Shown: positions 15,849 through 16,977 of the stretch, in pieces
How positions within the stretch are numbered: the stretch's first letter is position 1
Layout of the letters: each line of letters starts with the position of its first letter
Source: JAEUIG01 sp046349775
GTDB lineage: Bacteria > Planctomycetota > Planctomycetia > Planctomycetales > Planctomycetaceae
Direction: 5' to 3'
DNA: 16,977 bases
Assembly (NCBI GenBank): GCA_046349775.1
Contig: JAXMBS010000095.1
Location: 1-16,977, forward strand
Position numbers and translations under genes: made by a program
The notes under the pieces: generated by a model
Seen by the model: only the letters and a program-made list of their open reading frames with translations
The model's database searches: none
Told to the model about the DNA's origin: nothing

Positions 15849-16076
15849 ATGCCACGCTTTTCCCGATACGCGATTTTGGCCTCATTTGCGGGCATTTTCA
15901 GCGGATGCTCGCTGTTGCCCTACGAACTCCAGCCGGGACAGTTGTGGAAGATGAACCGACAGTCGCCCTGGGATGAAGGCACAATGTCGGTGCCGGACCC
16001 CGTCGATCCCAGGCTGGCCGATCATCCGACCCACGCCGACGCCGAGTGGCTTCACAACTCTGCCGACGTGCGCTAG
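15849..16076 (+). CDS. Small planctomycete lipoprotein
   Basis: A 75-residue predicted lipoprotein. ATG 15849 has GGAG six bases upstream (GTGGAGTCCCACATG). A short basic start (MPRFSR) and the hydrophobic stretch YAILASFAGIFSGC end in a lipobox-like FSGC, so Cys20 should be lipidated and the mature 56-residue chain exported. The mature part starts SLLPYELQPGQLWKMNRQ and holds MSVPDPVDPRLADHP; it has no enzymatic motif. The 'GCSLLPYELQP...SVPDP.DP' pattern looks like a conserved small family, but I cannot name one. It lies 207 nt after the kinase on the same strand, convergent with the tRNA gene. Confidence 0.75.
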   Translation: MPRFSRYAILASFAGIFSGCSLLPYELQPGQLWKMNRQSPWDEGTMSVPDPVDPRLADHPTHADAEWLHNSADVR

Positions 16077-16184
16077 CGTCATTCGAGCCTGCGACGATGG
16101 GCTCTGGCGGTGGCCATTTTTCGGCAGAAACTGCCGCGCGGGCGGCGATCTTTGCCGATCGTCGCTGCGGTGTTTTCGCAGGCG

Positions 16185-16214
16185 AAAAAAAACGCCCCGT
16201 GTTGCCACGGGGCG
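16185..16214 (-). terminator. Intrinsic terminator of tRNA-Ala
   Basis: On the minus strand CGCCCCGTG-GCAA-CACGGGGCG, a 9-bp perfect stem with a GNRA-type tetraloop, is followed directly by T8. This is a textbook Rho-independent terminator, 20 nt after the tRNA. Confidence 0.95.
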
Positions 16215-16234
16215 GTTGTTCCAGCACCTGAAAG

Positions 16235-16307
16235 TGGAGGCGAAGGGAGTCGAACCCTCGACCTCAGCATTGCGAACGCTGCGCTCTCCCAACTGAGCTA
16301 CGCCCCC
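16235..16307 (-). tRNA. tRNA-Ala (anticodon CGC)
   Basis: A 73-nt cloverleaf: acceptor GGGGGCG/CGCCTCC with one G-U pair, D-stem GCTC/GAGC, anticodon stem CAGCG/TGCTG with loop TTCGCAA (anticodon CGC, codon GCG), T-arm GAGGG-TTCGACT-CCCTT, discriminator A. The 3' CCA is not encoded and must be added. It reads GCG, a codon used heavily in this GC-rich DNA. Confidence 0.97.
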
Positions 16308-16324
16308 GGATTCGGAACGGCACG

Positions 16325-16347
16325 ATTCTAGGCATTCCGCCGGAACG
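16325..16347 (-). promoter_or_regulatory. Possible promoter of tRNA-Ala
   Basis: A good -10, TAGAAT (16325-16330), lies 17 bp above the tRNA 5' end on the minus strand. The best -35 is TTTTCA at about 17 bp spacing, weak. The tRNA may also be reached by read-through from the oxidoreductase gene. Confidence 0.4.
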
Positions 16348-16382
16348 TGAAAAGCGATCTCGCCCGGCTTCGTCGGCTCGCC

Positions 16383-16977
16383 TCAGTGTGGACTTTCGAT
16401 CGCTATGACGCGCCCCTCCGCAATGCTCCGCCCCTCGGCCACACACAGCCGCAGTGCATCGCATGCCAGCCGGGCGTTGATCGTCGGCGGCTCCTGTCCA
16501 CTGCGGACCGCGTCGACGGCTTCCTGCAACTCGTCCGTGAACGCGCCACACCATTCCGTGCGGCCGCCGGGATCGGGTTTCTGAATCGACCCGTCGTCCG
16601 CAATCAGCGTCAGCGGACGGTTCTCCACCCATTCGCTGCCGTACGTTCCTGCGTCGTACTGCAGCGTCGCGCGCTCCAGGAAAATCTCGAAACTGTGGGC
16701 GAATTTGAGCCCGCTGGCGGCAATTCCGCCGCTGATTGCCGTAACGGTTTTCTCAGGGTCGGCATACACGTAATTCGTGGCCACGTGATTGACCAGCTGG
16801 CTGGCGAGCAGGCCCCGCGAAAACACTCCCTGCGGCACGCCGCACACCAGGCCGATGTAGTGATTGTCATGGATGTGCAGATCGATGCCCCAACCGCCGA
16901 GCTTGCGGAAGTCCTGCATCTCGGCCGACCAGTCCGGCGGCGTGATCACCCTCCGGAAGAAGGCGGACCTGAGCTTG
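16383..16977 (-). CDS. Gfo/Idh/MocA-family oxidoreductase, C-terminal part
   Basis: The frame is open to the right edge, so the N-terminal NAD(P)-binding Rossmann domain lies outside the window; about 197 residues are present. They begin KLRSAFFRRVITPPDWSAEM and contain GIDLHIHDNHYIGLVCGVPQGVFSRG, where the 'DLHIHD.H..G..CG.P..VFS' pattern is typical of the C-terminal alpha/beta substrate domain of this family, with the active-site His residues. It continues with GGIAASGLKFAHSFEIFLERATLQYD and ends in a helix, TINARLACDALRLCVAEGRSI, matching the usual C-terminal 'A..ALR..EAE..S' helix. These enzymes oxidise or epimerise sugars and inositols and are much expanded in planctomycetes. The substrate cannot be told from this part. 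Confidence 0.9.
   Translation of the reverse strand, partial: KLRSAFFRRVITPPDWSAEMQDFRKLGGWGIDLHIHDNHYIGLVCGVPQGVFSRGLLASQLVNHVATNYVYADPEKTVTAISGGIAASGLKFAHSFEIFLERATLQYDAGTYGSEWVENRPLTLIADDGSIQKPDPGGRTEWCGAFTDELQEAVDAVRSGQEPPTINARLACDALRLCVAEGRSIAEGRVIAIESPH

Noticed and set aside
16077..16184. Extra hairpins (16122-16136 and near 16139-16162) as terminators of the lipoprotein gene
   Set aside because: Stems are present but without T-runs on the plus strand; the only convincing terminator there serves the tRNA on the minus strand.

Overview
The window comes from a high-GC planctomycete, order Planctomycetales. The 16S rRNA gene carries exact targets of the Planctomycetes probes PLA46 (5893-5910) and PLA886 (5093-5111) and of EUB338-II (5625-5642). 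The protein content agrees: an ECF sigma factor fused to a membrane-anchored C-terminal domain, a receptor Ser/Thr kinase, an FG-GAP propeller protein next to a TPR protein, and a Gfo/Idh/MocA oxidoreductase.

Layout. 1-1768 (minus): a gene train running from a promoter/operator at 1740-1768 through a four-helix membrane protein, an XRE regulator, a small helical protein overlapping an AbiEii-type nucleotidyltransferase (toxin-antitoxin candidate), and the start of a probable ComEC. 1769-2104: spacer with two hairpins. 2105-4093 (minus): the sigma factor with two membrane segments and a secreted-type domain. 4252-6261 (minus): a solitary 16S rRNA transcription unit with its own strong promoter, AT-rich upstream tract, hairpin-rich trailer and intrinsic terminator, with no 23S, 5S or tRNA beside it. 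6519-8462 (plus): ddl and ftsQ, a remnant of the dcw cell-wall/division cluster. 8567-12075 (minus): metallophosphoesterase, FG-GAP propeller protein and TPR membrane protein. 12350-15641 (plus): a good promoter, a 100-residue unknown protein and a receptor Ser/Thr kinase with a probable beta-helix ectodomain. 15849-16076 (plus): a small lipoprotein. 16185-16307 (minus): tRNA-Ala(CGC) with a textbook terminator. 16383-16977 (minus): the C-terminal part of a Gfo/Idh/MocA oxidoreductase.

Main caveat. Between about 6996 and 10605, ddl, the TPR gene and the FG-GAP gene contain about 15 single-base indels. Several lie in short homopolymers, and conserved family motifs continue in the next frame each time. 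ftsQ, in the middle of that interval, is intact, as are the large genes on both sides. Because ddl should be essential wherever peptidoglycan is made, sequencing or assembly error is the simplest explanation. The repaired FG-GAP protein has exactly seven Ca-binding repeats, as expected for a seven-bladed propeller.

No CRISPR array, insertion sequence, phage gene or unmistakable new system was seen. The most system-like loci are the nucleotidyltransferase/small-protein pair, the membrane-tethered sigma factor, and the kinase with its small partner gene.
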